Source: an uncultured Bacilli bacterium
GTDB taxonomy: Bacteria; Bacillota_I; Bacilli_A; RF39; UBA660
Direction: 5' to 3'
Length of the DNA: 42,641 bases
Assembly: GCA_944363915.1 (NCBI GenBank)
Contig: CALVVR010000009.1
Location: 1 to 42,641 of the forward strand
Part shown: one piece after another, positions 32,885 to 40,470 of the stretch
How the letters are laid out: each line of letters starts with the position of its first letter
Position numbering within the stretch: the stretch's first letter is position 1
Notes under the pieces: generated by a model
Seen by the model: only the letters and a program-made list of their open reading frames with translations
The model's database searches: none
What the model was told of the DNA's origin: nothing
Position numbers and translations under genes: made by a program

Positions 32885-34156
32885 ATGAATAAAGTTAGTG
32901 AAATGTTTTCCAATTTTAAAATTAGTAATTTAAATAAAAAAAATATTAAAGGAATACTGATTATTATTTTTGTTATTTTAGTTTTATATTTTATTATATC
33001 TAGTGTAATAACAGGAAATCGAAATAGAACTTGTAAAGATTTAAGAGATGAAGTATTATTAGTTACTGATACTTATGTTTCTGATAACAATTTACTTCCT
33101 ACTTTAAACGGAACAAGCACAACTGTTTATTTAAATGATTTATATGATAGTATTATTTTTAAAGATTATGCTGTTACTGGTAAAGTTACCTATACTAAAT
33201 ATAATGATGAATATATTAAAACGGTTGAATTAGAAAATGCTGATTATTGTACAACGAAAGATTTTAATAAAGAGTCAACTGAATATGATAGCACTAAAAA
33301 TATGAAGGTTGAAGTAACATTTAATTATGTAACCGTTAATTCCTATAATTCAAAATGGACTAGCTGGTATCCTAGTGAATATATTAGTGAAGAAGAAACT
33401 AATGGCGTATTACTTCCATTAGACGAAGATCGTTTGCCAGATGTTCCTAGCAACGCGATAATAACGGAATATGTAAGAGAAACTAAAACTTATTATAGTT
33501 ATCGTGATAAAAGATGGCGTTGGTATAGAAATAACGTTAAATATAGTGATTTCAGTTCGGAAAAACCTAATGGCTATACTACTAAAGATACTTCATTTTC
33601 AATGTCTACCGAAGCTACAGAATGGAGCCTAGATTATCCAGAAGAAAAAGATTATCGTCATATTAGAAGTACGACAGGTTATCGTTGGTATTATTTAAAT
33701 GACGAAGAAGAAAAAGTATATTGGAACAATGGTGAATATAGCCCTGATTCTCCAGGTGAACAATATGTAAAAGATACTGAATTTAAGGCACCAATGTATT
33801 CCTACACAGATGATACTTGGCGTTGGTATAATGGTGATACAAGACGAATTTATAGTAGTTATAGTTCTACTAAACCTAATAACTACAATTATAAAGATGA
33901 GGAAACATTAACTTATACTAATTGGTCTAGATTTGATGATGAAAGTACACTGAATAGTTCTAATAAAAGTTATCGTGAAGAAAGGACAGATACTTATTCT
34001 CGTTATTTGATTAAATATGATATCTATGATTATCCGGTATTAGATAATTATGTATCATTAGATGAATTAGAATCAATATTAGGTAAATCTTATGAAGAAA
34101 TAAATGAAGATAAATCTATTAAAGTTCAAGCTAATTTTAAATTTTATTATGAATAA
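32885..34156 (+). CDS. Membrane-anchored protein with three Trp/Tyr/Arg-rich repeat modules
   Basis: A 423-residue protein, not recognised. One membrane helix (22-41) follows a short cytosolic tail; the rest should be outside. Residues 45-155 form a first domain with two Cys (50 and 122). Then come modules of about 40 residues at 196-236, 254-299 and 303-342. Each has a YSYR/GYRWYY or TWRWY core, a Tyr-Ser stretch and a K-P-x2-Y-x3-KD end (YSDFSSEKPNGYTTKD; YSSYSSTKPNNYNYKD). A partial fourth unit lies at 363-390. A related stretch occurs in the coiled-coil protein at 37825-39717, suggesting a shared wall or glycan-binding element. The site gaggtggcg precedes the ATG; a TATAAT box lies upstream at about 32862. 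Function unknown. Confidence 0.7.
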   Translation: MNKVSEMFSNFKISNLNKKNIKGILIIIFVILVLYFIISSVITGNRNRTCKDLRDEVLLVTDTYVSDNNLLPTLNGTSTTVYLNDLYDSIIFKDYAVTGKVTYTKYNDEYIKTVELENADYCTTKDFNKESTEYDSTKNMKVEVTFNYVTVNSYNSKWTSWYPSEYISEEETNGVLLPLDEDRLPDVPSNAIITEYVRETKTYYSYRDKRWRWYRNNVKYSDFSSEKPNGYTTKDTSFSMSTEATEWSLDYPEEKDYRHIRSTTGYRWYYLNDEEEKVYWNNGEYSPDSPGEQYVKDTEFKAPMYSYTDDTWRWYNGDTRRIYSSYSSTKPNNYNYKDEETLTYTNWSRFDDESTLNSSNKSYREERTDTYSRYLIKYDIYDYPVLDNYVSLDELESILGKSYEEINEDKSIKVQANFKFYYE

Positions 34157-34182
34157 ATCGAGTTAATTTAAACTCGATTTTA
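34155..34182. terminator. Bidirectional terminator
   Basis: AAATCGAGTT (34155-34164) pairs perfectly with AACTCGATTT (34171-34180) and is flanked by T/A runs. It includes the ends of both convergent genes. Confidence 0.8.
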
Positions 34183-34645
34183 TTTGTTCTACTACATCAA
34201 CATATTCATTATTATTATATTCTTCAATAATTCTTTCTTTTATATAATTATCTTTATTATTGTTATATCCAACAATAACTTCATCACCAATAACTAAAAA
34301 TGGAACTGCGAAATAGGTTTGATTTAATTTATTTCCTACCTCATGCATTAAATTACTATTTTCTTCATTATACCAAACTTCATATTTAATTAAATTATAG
34401 TAATTACCATATTCTTTTTCTAACTCTTCAAAATAATTCATTAAGTTTTCGCAAATATGACATCCATTACCCCAAAATAGATAAACATTAATTGCTTCTT
34501 TATTTTCATCAATTATTTCTTCTTCGGTTTCTTCTGAAAAATTCGGTTGACTAGGAGTTGGTTCTAATGAATCAACATTTTGATTGTTACATCCTACTAA
34601 AATTATACAACCAATGATAATTAATAATCTTGCTAAAATCTTCAT
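34163..34645 (-). CDS. Thioredoxin-fold lipoprotein
   Basis: A 160-residue exported protein. The signal peptide ends in the lipobox LVGC (Cys19), followed by a Pro/Glu-rich linker and, from about residue 50, a thioredoxin-like domain. The domain starts INVYLFWGNGCHICENLMNY (CHIC as the CxxC at about 62-65) and has the cis-proline loop AVPFLVIGDEVIVGY. It would act as a membrane-tethered thiol oxidoreductase outside the cell. The partner is not known. The ATG has aaggaagg. Its end is inside the bidirectional terminator. Confidence 0.82.
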   Translation of the reverse strand: MKILARLLIIIGCIILVGCNNQNVDSLEPTPSQPNFSEETEEEIIDENKEAINVYLFWGNGCHICENLMNYFEELEKEYGNYYNLIKYEVWYNEENSNLMHEVGNKLNQTYFAVPFLVIGDEVIVGYNNNKDNYIKERIIEEYNNNEYVDVVEQIKSSLN

Positions 34646-34702
34646 ACATACCTTCCTTTTATAGTCTAAATCAGAGATAAATAAGTGACAAATATAATAA
34701 AA

Positions 34703-34719
34703 CCCTTATATAATAAGGG
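34703..34719 (-). terminator. Terminator of tRNA-Ser
   Basis: Minus strand CCCTTAT-TAT-ATAAGGG followed by TTTTATTAT, about 12 bases after the tRNA end. Confidence 0.75.
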
Positions 34720-34731
34720 ATATTTTTATAA

Positions 34732-34822
34732 TGGCGGAGTAGAAAGGATTTGAACCTTCGCGCCGGTTACCCGACCTACACCCTTAGCAGGGGCGCCTCT
34801 TCAGCCTCTTGAGTACTACTCC
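34732..34822 (-). tRNA. tRNA-Ser (anticodon GCT)
   Basis: A class II cloverleaf. The acceptor GGAGTAG pairs with CTACTCC, the anticodon loop CTGCTAA gives GCT, and the long variable arm GTCGGGTAACCGGC is typical of tRNA-Ser. The T-loop is TTCAAAT. The discriminator is G and the CCA is encoded (34732-34734). Confidence 0.97.
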
Positions 34823-34840
34823 AAAAAACGCTACATATAA

Positions 34841-34869
34841 ATTGTACTATATTTTTTTAAATAACGCAA
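34841..34869 (-). promoter_or_regulatory. Promoter of tRNA-Ser
   Basis: Minus strand TTGCGT (34864-34869), 17 bp, TACAAT (34841-34846). Confidence 0.65.
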
Positions 34870-34888
34870 CTATTTTTTAGAAAATTAG

Positions 34889-34912
34889 AAAAAAACTCTT
34901 GTTGGAGTTTTT
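34889..34912 (-). terminator. Terminator of the spoVA operon
   Basis: AAAAACTC/GAGTTTTT (34891-34898 and 34905-34912) with a six-base loop, directly after the spoVAE stop and followed by T's on the minus strand. Confidence 0.75.
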
Positions 34913-34914
34913 AA

Positions 34915-35265
34915 TTAATCTTTAGGTTTAAAAATAAGGGATAAAAAGAAAGAAAAAACAATTGCGGCAGTAATACCTGATGCCGTTAAATTAAACATAC
35001 CACTCATTAACCCCATAATGCCAACATCAACAGTAGTTGCCATCGCACCATGAATTAACAAGTGTCCAAAACTAGTAATTGGAACCATGGCTCCACCACC
35101 AGCCCATAAAATAATCTTATCATAAATACCAAAAACATCTAAAAAAGCTCCTAAAACAACAAAAATTGTAGTAATATGACCAGGGGTTAATTTAGTGTTA
35201 TCTAAAATTAATTGGGCTATTAAACATACTAAACCACAAAAGATAAAAGAATTTAAATAAATCAT
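34915..35265 (-). CDS. spoVAE: Stage V sporulation protein AE
   Basis: A 116-residue membrane protein (SpoVAEB type) with four hydrophobic segments. Signature text is KLTPGHITTIFVVLGAFLDVFG and GGGAMVPITSFGHLLIHGAM. With SpoVAC and SpoVAD it forms the spore channel for dipicolinic acid uptake and release. The ATG overlaps the spoVAD stop (ATGA). It is the last gene of the operon; spoVAF and gerA-like genes do not follow. Confidence 0.95.
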   Translation of the reverse strand: MIYLNSFIFCGLVCLIAQLILDNTKLTPGHITTIFVVLGAFLDVFGIYDKIILWAGGGAMVPITSFGHLLIHGAMATTVDVGIMGLMSGMFNLTASGITAAIVFSFFLSLIFKPKD

Positions 35266-36251
35266 TCAACCACCTCCAAACTAATAGCATGAGCAATAGC
35301 AGGAATTGTACTTTTATTATTAACCATAGTTGTATTCATTAAAGCACCAGTTGCTACTAATAAAACTCTTCTAATATCTTTTTTCTTCATTTGATCAAAT
35401 ATATAACCATATGTAACTAACGGTAAACAAGCTGGTCCACTAGCTCCCGCATAAACTGATTGATTTTCAACATCATAAATCATCGAGCCACAATCATCAT
35501 AATTTTTTAATTCAATGCTATATTCAGTTTGCATATAGTCTTTTAAAATGTCTTTACCATAAATACCTAAATCACCGGTTAAGATTAAATCATAATAACC
35601 AATTTCTCTTTTTGTTTCTCTTAAATGATCATAAATCGTTTTAGCAGCAGCTGGAGCCATAACAGCTCCCATATGATAAACATCGGTTATTCCTAAATCA
35701 ACTACCGTCCCTAAAGTAGCACTTTCAACTTTAATTCCTTTTTTATCTCTAGATAGATAAGCACTAGCTCCCCCTGTAGAAGTAAAAGTAGTTGTTTTTC
35801 TTTTAGGTCCGCCATATTCCACAGGATATCTAAATTGTTTTTCTGCCGCATTATTATGTGAAGAAGTAGATGTAACCGCATTTTTTACTTGTTTTGCTTC
35901 CACCATATTAGAAGCAATGATTAAACCCAAAACACTTGTTGAACAAGCACCATATATTCCTATTAAAGGTATTCCTAGACTAGATGCTGCATAATTAGTT
36001 GCGACAATTTGATTTAATAAATCTCCTGATATTAATACATCGACATCAAATTTAGTTATTTCTAATTTATTTAATAATATATCGATTGATTCTTCAATTA
36101 ATTTTACTTCTGCTAATTCCCAAGTTTTAGTTCCAAAATATAAATCATTATAACTTTTATCAAAATATTTAGATAATGGTCCTTTACTTTCATAAGGTCC
36201 GGTTATTGTAGATGTATCATTAATATAAACATTATTATATTTAAAAGTCAT
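35262..36251 (-). CDS. spoVAD: Stage V sporulation protein AD
   Basis: A 329-residue soluble protein with a thiolase-like fold that binds dipicolinic acid in the spore membrane complex. Conserved stretches are GPYESKGPLSKYFDKSYND near 18-36, GIPLIGIYGACSTS (the thiolase active-site-like Cys region), TTFTSTGGASAYLS, and YDDCGSMIYD near 235. The length is close to Bacillus (338). The ATG lies two bases after the spoVAC stop with ggagg. Stop TGA, overlapping spoVAE. Confidence 0.96.
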   Translation of the reverse strand: MTFKYNNVYINDTSTITGPYESKGPLSKYFDKSYNDLYFGTKTWELAEVKLIEESIDILLNKLEITKFDVDVLISGDLLNQIVATNYAASSLGIPLIGIYGACSTSVLGLIIASNMVEAKQVKNAVTSTSSHNNAAEKQFRYPVEYGGPKRKTTTFTSTGGASAYLSRDKKGIKVESATLGTVVDLGITDVYHMGAVMAPAAAKTIYDHLRETKREIGYYDLILTGDLGIYGKDILKDYMQTEYSIELKNYDDCGSMIYDVENQSVYAGASGPACLPLVTYGYIFDQMKKKDIRRVLLVATGALMNTTMVNNKSTIPAIAHAISLEVVE

Positions 36252-36252
36252 T

Positions 36253-36693
36253 TTATCCTCCCATAATTATTAATCTAAGTAAACCAAATATATAAGCACT
36301 AACCACACCAAAAATAATAACTGAACCAGCTAATTTAAACATGTTAGCACCGATTCCCGTAATGAAACCTTCTTTGCGATATTCTAAAGCAGCACTCATC
36401 ATAGCATGAGCAAATCCAGTTATTGGTATAATCAAACCACATCTTGTAATATGAACTAATTTATCAAAAAATCCTAAGCAAGTAAAAAGGCAACCTAAAA
36501 AAACTAAAGTCACAATCATCAACATAGCCGCATCGCTGGTTGAAATATTAAAAAAATAAGAATATACATCAATTAAACCTTGTCCTAGTACACCCATTAG
36601 TCCTCCTACTACAAAAGCAACAAGACCATTACATAAAATATTTTCTTTAGGTGTATGTTTCGCTACTAAGTTTTTATATTTATTTTTTTCCAT
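36253..36693 (-). CDS. spoVAC: Stage V sporulation protein AC
   Basis: A 146-residue membrane protein with three or four helices and the motifs VGGLMGVLGQG, GFFDKLVHITRCGLIIPITGFAHAM (a long conserved loop) and GFITGIGANMFKLAGSVI. In Bacillus it behaves as a mechanosensitive channel for dipicolinate release. The ATG at 36693 follows attaggaggaa. It is the first gene of the spoVA operon, behind a sigma-G-type promoter and separated from the sigma gene by a terminator. SpoVAA and SpoVAB, present in Bacillus, are absent here. Confidence 0.95.
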   Translation of the reverse strand: MEKNKYKNLVAKHTPKENILCNGLVAFVVGGLMGVLGQGLIDVYSYFFNISTSDAAMLMIVTLVFLGCLFTCLGFFDKLVHITRCGLIIPITGFAHAMMSAALEYRKEGFITGIGANMFKLAGSVIIFGVVSAYIFGLLRLIIMGG

Positions 36694-36710
36694 AACTTTC
36701 CTCCTAATCT

Positions 36711-36740
36711 TATTATGAGAAAATATTATTTTTTTATACA
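36711..36740 (-). promoter_or_regulatory. Sigma-G-type forespore promoter of spoVAC-AD-AE
   Basis: Minus strand TGTATA (36735-36740), 17 bp, CATAATA (36711-36717). This fits the Bacillus sigma-G pattern TGnATA-N17/18-CATnnTA; spoVA is a classic sigma-G operon. Confidence 0.65.
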
Positions 36741-36742
36741 AA

Positions 36743-36767
36743 AAAACTAGTTTAGGCAACTAGTTTT
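36743..36767 (-). terminator. Terminator between the sigma gene and spoVAC
   Basis: Perfect 10-base arms AAAACTAGTT/AACTAGTTTT with a five-base loop and a T-run on the minus strand. It contains the sigma stop codon and abuts the -35 box of the spoVA promoter. Confidence 0.8.
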
Positions 36768-37399
36768 GATTTTAATTTGGTTAATATTTTTTGTTCGCCA
36801 CGTGAAACTTGTACTTGCGTCATACCTAATTCATTAGCTGTCTGTTGTTGGGTTAAGTCGTTCATATAACGTTTGACAATTATTTCTCTTTCAAATGGCG
36901 TTAAGTTAGTTAAAGCTTCTTTTAAAATTAATAAATCATCAATATTATCAGTTTTACCAATTGTATCTTGTAATGTCATTTCTTTACCCGCATCATTTAA
37001 TGGTTCATCAATACTATAAATTGGTCTAACGCTATTAATTGCTTCGGTAATCAAATGAAGTGGTAATTCTAAAAACTCTGCTAGTTCATCGTTAGTTGGT
37101 TCTCGCATTAATTTCTGATTTAAAATAATTCGGGCTTTTTCAATTTTTAAATTAAGTAATTGTATATTACGACTAACCTTAATACTTTTATCATTAGAAA
37201 CTAATTTTTTCATTTCACCTAAAATATAAGGATATGCATAAGTTGTGAATTTCACATTCATACTAGCATCATAATTTTTATAAGCCATAATCATTCCAAT
37301 ACATCCAGCTTGAAACAAATCTTCTTTATTAGAATACTTCTCAAAATACCTTGTAATCGAATAAATCAAATTTTTATTTTCAAGAATTAGTTCTTCCAT
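36752..37399 (-). CDS. Forespore-type sigma factor (SigF/SigG family)
   Basis: A 215-residue sigma-70 family protein. Region 2 has KEDLFQAGCIGMIMAYKNYD and FTTYAYPYILGEMKKLV; region 3 is KIEKARIILNQKLMREPT; region 4 is LTPFEREIIVKRYMNDLTQQ and GMTQVQVSRGEQKIL. It aligns with Bacillus SigF (255 residues) but lacks about the first 35 residues, beginning at the equivalent of its LIEKNMRLV. The site aggaggtttaa fixes the ATG. The upstream neighbour nine bases away is a SpoIIAA homologue and no spoIIAB lies between. The spoIIA-like order favours SigF; sequence alone cannot exclude SigG. A terminator overlaps its end. Confidence 0.85.
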   Translation of the reverse strand: MEELILENKNLIYSITRYFEKYSNKEDLFQAGCIGMIMAYKNYDASMNVKFTTYAYPYILGEMKKLVSNDKSIKVSRNIQLLNLKIEKARIILNQKLMREPTNDELAEFLELPLHLITEAINSVRPIYSIDEPLNDAGKEMTLQDTIGKTDNIDDLLILKEALTNLTPFEREIIVKRYMNDLTQQQTANELGMTQVQVSRGEQKILTKLKSKLVA

Positions 37400-37408
37400 T
37401 TAAACCTC

Positions 37409-37756
37409 CTATAAATTTATAATATTAATAGCACTTAATTCATCAGAAGCTTCATACATATATTTTAATAAACGACTATTATTAATTCGATGTTTAACTA
37501 AATTATTAGTTAAGCCACATAATAAACTTTTACCATGATTGTTTTTACATAATTCATAATTATTTAATAAGGTATTAATACCATAGCAGTCGATTGAATT
37601 TAATCCACTTATATTAAATACAGTATTTCTAATACCATTTTCTTCAACTAAATTATTTACTTCTTCTTTTAACTTAGAAACAGTATTTTTATTTAATACT
37701 CCATTTAATCTTATAAATAATATTCCTTTGAAAAACTCAATATTTATATCTAACAA
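37409..37756 (-). CDS. SpoIIAA-like STAS protein lacking the phospho-Ser
   Basis: A 115-residue single STAS domain. It aligns along its length with SpoIIAA (117 residues): LFIRLNGVLNKNTVSKLKEE, GIRNTVFNI, and HGKSLLCGL. At the regulatory site Bacillus has DSSG with Ser58 phosphorylated by SpoIIAB. Here the text is SIDCYGIN, so Cys57 replaces the Ser and Tyr the next residue. No spoIIAB gene follows. The likely start is TTG at 37756, after aaggtgatta. Canonically SpoIIAA frees SigF by binding the anti-sigma; here it may act constitutively, act redox-wise, or have another partner. It is the first gene of the operon, behind a Spo0A box. Confidence 0.8.
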   Translation of the reverse strand: MLDINIEFFKGILFIRLNGVLNKNTVSKLKEEVNNLVEENGIRNTVFNISGLNSIDCYGINTLLNNYELCKNNHGKSLLCGLTNNLVKHRINNSRLLKYMYEASDELSAINIINL

Positions 37757-37787
37757 GCTAATCACCTTCCATAATAATTTAGCACAT

Positions 37788-37817
37788 ATTTTAACTTTTT
37801 TATACCGATTCGACAAA
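37788..37817 (-). promoter_or_regulatory. Spo0A box and promoter of the spoIIA-like operon
   Basis: Minus strand TTTGTCGAA (37809-37817), identical to the Spo0A box TTTGTCRAA. It overlaps a -35-like TTGTCG (37811-37816), 17 bp before TAAAAT (37788-37793). The overlap resembles the sigma-A/Spo0A promoters spoIIG and spoIIE rather than the sigma-H spoIIA promoter of Bacillus. Confidence 0.7.
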
Positions 37818-37824
37818 ACTAGAC

Positions 37825-39717
37825 TTATTTTTTAAATTTTTGGTTTTTATAAATAATATAGATTAAAAATAGTAATAATAAAATAATTATAGTTATACCA
37901 AAAAGACGATTACCATTTATTTTTAAAATATAATTATTTAATTTGCTATTTAAATTTTCATTAACTTTTTGTTCGCTTTTTAAGGTGTTTAAACATTCAT
38001 TTTCTTGTTTTAATTTATTTTCTAATTCAGTAATTGTATTTTTGTATTCAGCAATCAAATTATTCTTATATGTTAAATTTTGATTTGCATTTTCATTTAA
38101 TAATTTTACATCTTCTCTTAATTCATCAATTTTCTGACGATAAAAATTATTAAGATTGATTAAATCAGAAACCTTATTGTTATATTCTATTAATACATCT
38201 TGATTTAAATTAAAAGAATTATTTTGCAATTGATTTATTTGTTCATTTAACTTACTAATTTTATTTTGTAATGATTCGTTATTTTGATTTAAATAAATTA
38301 TTTGATCAGACTTGTCATTTAATTTAACCTGCAAAGCATTGATTTCATCAATCAAATTAAGCAACGACTCTTCTTGATTTTTAATTATTAATTCTTTTTC
38401 TTCTAATTTTTTTTGTAAACAGTCATTATCTAATTGACATTTAGCTAATTTAGTTTCTAAATTATTTAGTTGTTCTTCATAATCTTTTTGTCTTTCTAAT
38501 AATTCTTCCTGTAGATTAGATAACTGTTTTTTTAAATCAAATATTTCTTTTTCTAAGTCAACAATTGTATTAGCAGCAATATTTAACGTTACATTTTTAG
38601 TTACTTCTAAATCATTTAGCGTAAAAACAATTTCATAGTTGCCATTTTTATTCCAGTCAATATTACTTTTTATCAAAACTTTATCAGTACTATTAATAAC
38701 AAAATTATTTAAATCAAAATCTTTATCTGTTATATCATGAATATCAATTTCTAATTTATCACGATTTCGATATCGATAAAATGTTTTTTTGCTATTATCA
38801 TCACGATAAATATAATCATCGATAGATGAAACAGTATACTCAGAATAATATTCCTTTTCATTTTGATAAACCTTACACCACTTTTCCTGATAACGATATT
38901 GTATAGTAGTTTTGGTATCAACGATACTATCATCATTGCTTACCTCATATGATGTTTCATTAGTTGTCCATTCTTCAAGAGCAATATTTAAATCGGTCAC
39001 TTTTTTAACAACTTTTAAAGCATTATCCCAATATTCATCAGCAAAATCTAAGATATATCCTTGGGCGATGAAGATATCTTTTTTATCTTTGGAATAGCCA
39101 ATTGTATAAAGTTTCTCACTTGGACCTAAATCAAAAATATAAAAAATAACTTCGATTTGATTAAGAGGATATTCTTTCCCTAAATCGATAATTAAAGATC
39201 CGCCATTATTTATATAGGATTTATTTTCGTCATATATTCCATTATTGATGTAATCATCAAAACCAGAAAGGCAACCATTACAGGTGTAGTCATAATCGAT
39301 TTCTTTATTATTAACTTTAATTGTTAATTCGGTCATCCTAAAAGCACCATAACTACCTTGTAAATTATATAGATGAATATATCTAACTGATTTGGCTTTA
39401 GTATATTGATATTTATTTCTTGTCTCATAAATATATCCAGGATTATCTATTTTTTCATTCTGCCAATTTGAATAACTAGTGAAATAACAATCATCACTAA
39501 AATTATCTTCTAAATTATAAAGTTGATATTCACCTAAAACTTGGTTATTTTTATACCAAAGATATCTTTCTTCCGTATCAACATCAATAATATCAGAATT
39601 AAGAACTTCCTCTTGTTGAAATTCACTATAATCCGAATAATTAGAATAATAAACTTCTTTTGCTTCAACCTTAATACCTAAAACTAATAAAAATATTAAC
39701 CATAAAATTTTTTTCAT
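37825..39717 (-). CDS. Large surface protein: beta domain, aromatic module, coiled coil, C-terminal membrane anchor
   Basis: A 630-residue exported protein, not recognised. It has a signal peptide (1-19) and a Tyr-rich segment. A possible galactose-binding-like (F5/8 C-type) domain at about 105-220 has SVRYIHLYNL, RMTELTIKVNNKEID and SLIIDLGKEYPLNQIEVI. An aromatic module at 271-307 (TIQYRYQEKWCKVYQ, EYYSEY) resembles the repeats of the protein at 32885-34156. A short Ig-like stretch (about 322-383) precedes a long coiled coil (about 385-600, heptads of Leu/Ile/Asn/Glu). A final helix (about 605-622) carries a basic tail. The layout is that of a stalked surface receptor or wall spacer. The ATG has aggaggtgaa. 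The spoIIA promoter begins just beyond its stop. Confidence 0.65.
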   Translation of the reverse strand: MKKILWLIFLLVLGIKVEAKEVYYSNYSDYSEFQQEEVLNSDIIDVDTEERYLWYKNNQVLGEYQLYNLEDNFSDDCYFTSYSNWQNEKIDNPGYIYETRNKYQYTKAKSVRYIHLYNLQGSYGAFRMTELTIKVNNKEIDYDYTCNGCLSGFDDYINNGIYDENKSYINNGGSLIIDLGKEYPLNQIEVIFYIFDLGPSEKLYTIGYSKDKKDIFIAQGYILDFADEYWDNALKVVKKVTDLNIALEEWTTNETSYEVSNDDSIVDTKTTIQYRYQEKWCKVYQNEKEYYSEYTVSSIDDYIYRDDNSKKTFYRYRNRDKLEIDIHDITDKDFDLNNFVINSTDKVLIKSNIDWNKNGNYEIVFTLNDLEVTKNVTLNIAANTIVDLEKEIFDLKKQLSNLQEELLERQKDYEEQLNNLETKLAKCQLDNDCLQKKLEEKELIIKNQEESLLNLIDEINALQVKLNDKSDQIIYLNQNNESLQNKISKLNEQINQLQNNSFNLNQDVLIEYNNKVSDLINLNNFYRQKIDELREDVKLLNENANQNLTYKNNLIAEYKNTITELENKLKQENECLNTLKSEQKVNENLNSKLNNYILKINGNRLFGITIIILLLLFLIYIIYKNQKFKK

Positions 39718-39775
39718 ATTTCACCTCCTCATTAGTTATATTGGAAAAAAATCGATGATTTCCTTTTTATAATCA

Positions 39776-39812
39776 AAAAAAAATCAAAAAAACATTAATT
39801 TCTTTGATTTTT
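39776..39812 (-). terminator. Terminator of the ECF/anti-sigma operon
   Basis: AAATCAAA/TTTGATTT (39781-39788 and 39803-39810) with a run of T's on the minus strand. It lies about 60 bases after the stop. Confidence 0.6.
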
Positions 39813-39873
39813 TAACAAAAAGTAAATAAACATTATTACTTAAAAATTAGTTAATTTTTTTTTTGGATCTTTC

Positions 39874-40470
39874 TCATTCAAATTTAGTATCAAATTTAAT
39901 GATAGCATTAAGATCATTAATTTCAATCTGGCTATCTTGTGAAACAAATCTAAAAGCATAACCATATTTATCGTTTGGCTCGAAATTATCTAACTCTTCA
40001 TCAGTAAATAATCCAATTATAACAGTATCAAATTCATCAGTTAATAAGTAAACATCATAACCTTCATTAGATAATCTTTGATATTCTTCTACTATTTCAT
40101 CTTTTGTTATTTCCCTATAATCATTATTAAATTCAGAAAAAAGGTGGATAATAAGTAAATATTTAACATTTTGACTAGCATAATATTCTCGTGCTTCTAT
40201 TACATCATTAAAGCAATAAAATTGACCATTTTTAGGAGCTAAATACATATGAATTACATTAGTTGGATATCCAGTTATTATTTTTGGGTAATTTTCTTTA
40301 AGTGTTTTGTCATTTAAATCACTTTTATTGAATAGTAACATTTGAAAGACAAAAGTTAATAAGAAAATACTAATAATCGAGGTAATAAAATATGTAATTT
40401 TTCTTCTTTTTTGGTTATGTTTTTTTATTCGTTCTAACGCACTATCAGCCATTTCTTTATAAGTCTTCAT
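39874..40470 (-). CDS. Putative anti-sigma factor for the adjacent ECF sigma
   Basis: A 198-residue protein with a 26-residue basic cytosolic start, one membrane helix (about 27-47) and an outside domain of about 150 residues, mixed alpha/beta. Sequence family not recognised; no zinc-binding HxxxCxxC is visible, so it is not a ZAS-type anti-sigma. The call rests on context: its start overlaps the sigma gene by 14 bases, and its topology (short cytosolic tail, single helix, sensor domain) suits an ECF partner. The ATG follows aaaaggagggg. The signal sensed is unknown. Confidence 0.55.
   Translation of the reverse strand: MKTYKEMADSALERIKKHNQKRRKITYFITSIISIFLLTFVFQMLLFNKSDLNDKTLKENYPKIITGYPTNVIHMYLAPKNGQFYCFNDVIEAREYYASQNVKYLLIIHLFSEFNNDYREITKDEIVEEYQRLSNEGYDVYLLTDEFDTVIIGLFTDEELDNFEPNDKYGYAFRFVSQDSQIEINDLNAIIKFDTKFE

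Noticed and set aside
38751-39097. Two 61-codon frames overlapping the coiled-coil gene
   Set aside because: Both lie inside a long well-supported reading frame in other frames and have no start signals.
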